DNA from: an uncultured Bacilli bacterium
GTDB taxonomy: Bacteria > Bacillota_I > Bacilli_A > RF39 > UBA660
NCBI GenBank assembly: GCA_947630195.1
Contig: CANRGQ010000063.1
Span: 1-6,399 of the forward strand
Direction: 5' to 3'
DNA: 6,399 bases
This document shows positions 5,392-6,399 of the stretch, in pieces; position 1 is the stretch's first letter; the number at the start of each line of letters is the position of its first letter. Both the position numbers and the translations under genes were made by a program. The notes beneath the pieces are model-generated. The model saw only the letters and a program-made list of their open reading frames with translations. It had not been told where the DNA came from and did not search any database.

Positions 5392-6078
5392 ATGTTTGAT
5401 AAGAAAAACACGATGATACTTACTATTGTTGCAGTAGCAACGTTACTAGTGGCTGTTGTAGGTGCGACATTCGCTTACTTTTCAACAGGTATAAGTGGAG
5501 GTCCTACAACTACTAAAGCAACAGTAACAACTGCCACTCCAGGTTCAATTGTAATTGATGGAGGTGGAGAAACATTAACTTTAAAATTAAGTGCAGCCGA
5601 TATGATGTCAAATAATACTGGAAAGTATTATGCATTAGATAAAGCTGCAACAACAACTACTGGAGATTCTGAATCGATTCATGGAACAAAGAATGATCCA
5701 AAAAAATATACAATTGCTACAGCAAAGATTACAGATGGTGGAAGTGGTGTAACATATAACTGTGGTTATTCAGTTAAAGTAACACCAAAAGAAGATGTTG
5801 TTGGATTATCGCAAGGTGATTTAGTATTGGCGCTAGATGGACCGAGTATAAATGGATCTGGTAAAAACACTAAAGAAATTGATTTGTATAATTTAAAAAC
5901 TACCGGAGTAACTGAGAATGGAACTTTCTCTTTAACAGGTCCAAATGGAAGTTCTACAATTCAAGCTGGCTTATATTTAGAAAATAGAAGTGCTGATCAA
6001 AATGCGATTGCTGGAAAAACTATCGAACTTACTATTGAAGTAACTGGTAAAGAATGTACAATAATGGCTAATGAATAA
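5392..6078 (+). CDS. SipW-type secreted surface protein, independently transcribed
   Basis: This 228-residue protein opens MFDKKNTM, then a hydrophobic core (8-30) ending GATFAYF followed by ST. The leader protein sequence is nearly that of its paralogues, but codon choice differs, so this copy did not take part in the recent leader exchange. The mature part is Thr/Gly/Ser-rich with YNC (Cys124), EIDLYNL (162-168; compare DIDLSSL in the 3691 gene), NRSADQNAIAGK (198-209) and GKEC (Cys222) six residues from the end. Two Cys in conserved places suggest a disulfide-locked beta fold. It has its own strong promoter and terminator, so it can be expressed separately from the tandem pair. The start is supported by ribosome-binding-site spacing. 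No LPXTG or C-terminal anchor is seen. Role unknown beyond likely surface or matrix protein. Confidence 0.9.
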   Translation: MFDKKNTMILTIVAVATLLVAVVGATFAYFSTGISGGPTTTKATVTTATPGSIVIDGGGETLTLKLSAADMMSNNTGKYYALDKAATTTTGDSESIHGTKNDPKKYTIATAKITDGGSGVTYNCGYSVKVTPKEDVVGLSQGDLVLALDGPSINGSGKNTKEIDLYNLKTTGVTENGTFSLTGPNGSSTIQAGLYLENRSADQNAIAGKTIELTIEVTGKECTIMANE

Positions 6079-6092
6079 AATTGAACAATTTG

Positions 6093-6117
6093 ATTGAGAA
6101 AATACCTCAATTTTTTT
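6093..6117 (+). terminator. Terminator of the third surface-protein gene
   Basis: ATTGAG (6093-6098) and CTCAAT (6106-6111) form a 6-bp stem with a 7-base loop, followed by six further T. It separates the surface-protein gene from the template repeat. Confidence 0.78.
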
Positions 6118-6183
6118 GGGCTATTAATTTTAAATATTTAATGCGATAATATAAGTGGGTAATCTTGATATAGTGTTAGGTAT

Positions 6184-6291
6184 GGCAAGAACAGTAACGG
6201 CAATTACAATGCGTGGAATGTGAATGATAACGGCAACTTGGACAACTGGAATGTGAACAATACGAATGCGGTTCGCCAAAGCCTTCTATAA
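6184..6291 (+). other. Template repeat (TR) of a diversity-generating retroelement
   Basis: This stretch has no start codon: in the relevant frame a TGA stands at 6166-6168 and no ATG follows it. Nevertheless it reads as the 3' end of a protein. It contains NAWNVNDNGN and DNWNVNNTNAVR, then ends QSLL-TAA at 6289. Thirteen codons are AAC or AAT, mostly spaced every second or third codon between fixed Gly, Trp, Val and Ala codons. GC is about 42% over 6190-6270, well above its surroundings. In DGRs, a reverse transcriptase copies such a non-coding template with errors at adenines and writes it into the C-type-lectin-like end of a target gene; AAY codons give wide amino-acid choice without stop codons. 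The WNVN...NAVR pattern is typical of those targets. The fixed, adenine-poor end from GCGGTTCGCC onward would be the initiation region. Neither the reverse transcriptase nor the variable repeat is in the window. The left boundary is uncertain. Confidence 0.82.
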
Positions 6292-6299
6292 CTTGAATG

Positions 6300-6323
6300 A
6301 ATATATGGTTAAGACTATATATT
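6300..6323 (+). other. Strong hairpin just downstream of the template repeat
   Basis: AATATATGGT (6300-6309) pairs with ACTATATATT (6314-6323) over 10 bp including one G-T pair, with the tetraloop TAAG. It lies nine bases after the TR stop codon and lacks a T tail, so it is not a terminator. It may be a structural part of the DGR RNA, whose spacer after the TR is known to matter for priming. Confidence 0.55.
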
Positions 6324-6351
6324 AGGGAAGATAGAAGACAAAGATTATCTA

Positions 6352-6364
6352 AGACTTTTAGTCT
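6352..6364 (+). other. Small hairpin in the post-TR spacer
   Basis: AGACT (6352-6356) and AGTCT (6360-6364) pair around TTT. It is short and could be chance. From 6292 to 6399 I see no supported gene; this is probably the spacer leading to the next DGR gene. Confidence 0.3.
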
Positions 6365-6399
6365 AAAGAGAAAACGAAGATGGTTTATTTTACGAAATA

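Noticed and set aside
6184..6291. Reading the Asn-rich segment as a truncated coding gene or a variable repeat
   Set aside because: There is no start codon after the in-frame TGA at 6166, and almost every variable slot is still AAC or AAT, which fits an unmutated template better than a diversified copy.
6297..6399. Partial open frame from ATG 6297, and another from ATG 6380, as the start of the reverse transcriptase or an accessory gene
   Set aside because: The first lacks a ribosome-binding site, overlaps the hairpin and gives a very basic peptide with no recognisable motif. The second has only six codons and a weak purine stretch upstream. Sequence beyond the edge is needed.
1..6399. CRISPR array, tRNA, rRNA or insertion sequence
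   Set aside because: No regularly spaced repeats with unique spacers, no cloverleaf or rRNA core sequences and no transposase-like protein or flanking terminal repeats were seen.

Overview
The window is AT-rich with a strong preference for A/T-ending codons. Its rho-independent terminators, sigma-A type promoters and GGAGG ribosome-binding sites suggest a low-GC Bacillota, most likely one of the uncultured gut Bacilli (RF39/Mollicutes-like). All complete genes end in TAA and no TGA is read as tryptophan, so the standard bacterial code fits. Species cannot be called from the sequence.

Layout. (1) Positions 2-676 hold the 3' part of a SipW-type surface-protein gene whose start lies off the left edge; two consecutive terminator hairpins follow. 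(2) Positions 832-2020, minus strand, hold a two-gene unit: a trypsin-fold serine protease without a signal peptide, then a 120-residue protein resembling the membrane-binding C-terminal domain (domain 4) of cholesterol-dependent cytolysins. (3) A divergent control region (2021-2210) carries two inverted repeats and a near-consensus promoter. (4) Positions 2211-3449 encode an AAA ATPase of the AAA_14/DUF4143 type, followed by a terminator. (5) Positions 3691-6078 hold three more SipW-type paralogues: two in tandem after a GC-rich structured leader, and a third with its own promoter. (6) The last 320 bases contain no supported gene. They carry a terminator and then a GC-richer, Asn-codon-packed segment (6184-6291) that reads as the template repeat (TR) of a diversity-generating retroelement (DGR), followed by a strong hairpin.

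How it may fit together. The four paralogues share an almost invariant secretion leader and a conserved C-terminal motif but have divergent middles, as expected of a surface-protein array shaped by duplication and recombination. The TR beside them suggests that a reverse transcriptase and a hypervariable target gene lie just beyond the right edge or elsewhere in the genome. Neither is in the window, so the DGR call rests on the template alone. The protease/cytolysin-domain pair may be a separate effector or conflict module inserted in the array; that is inference.
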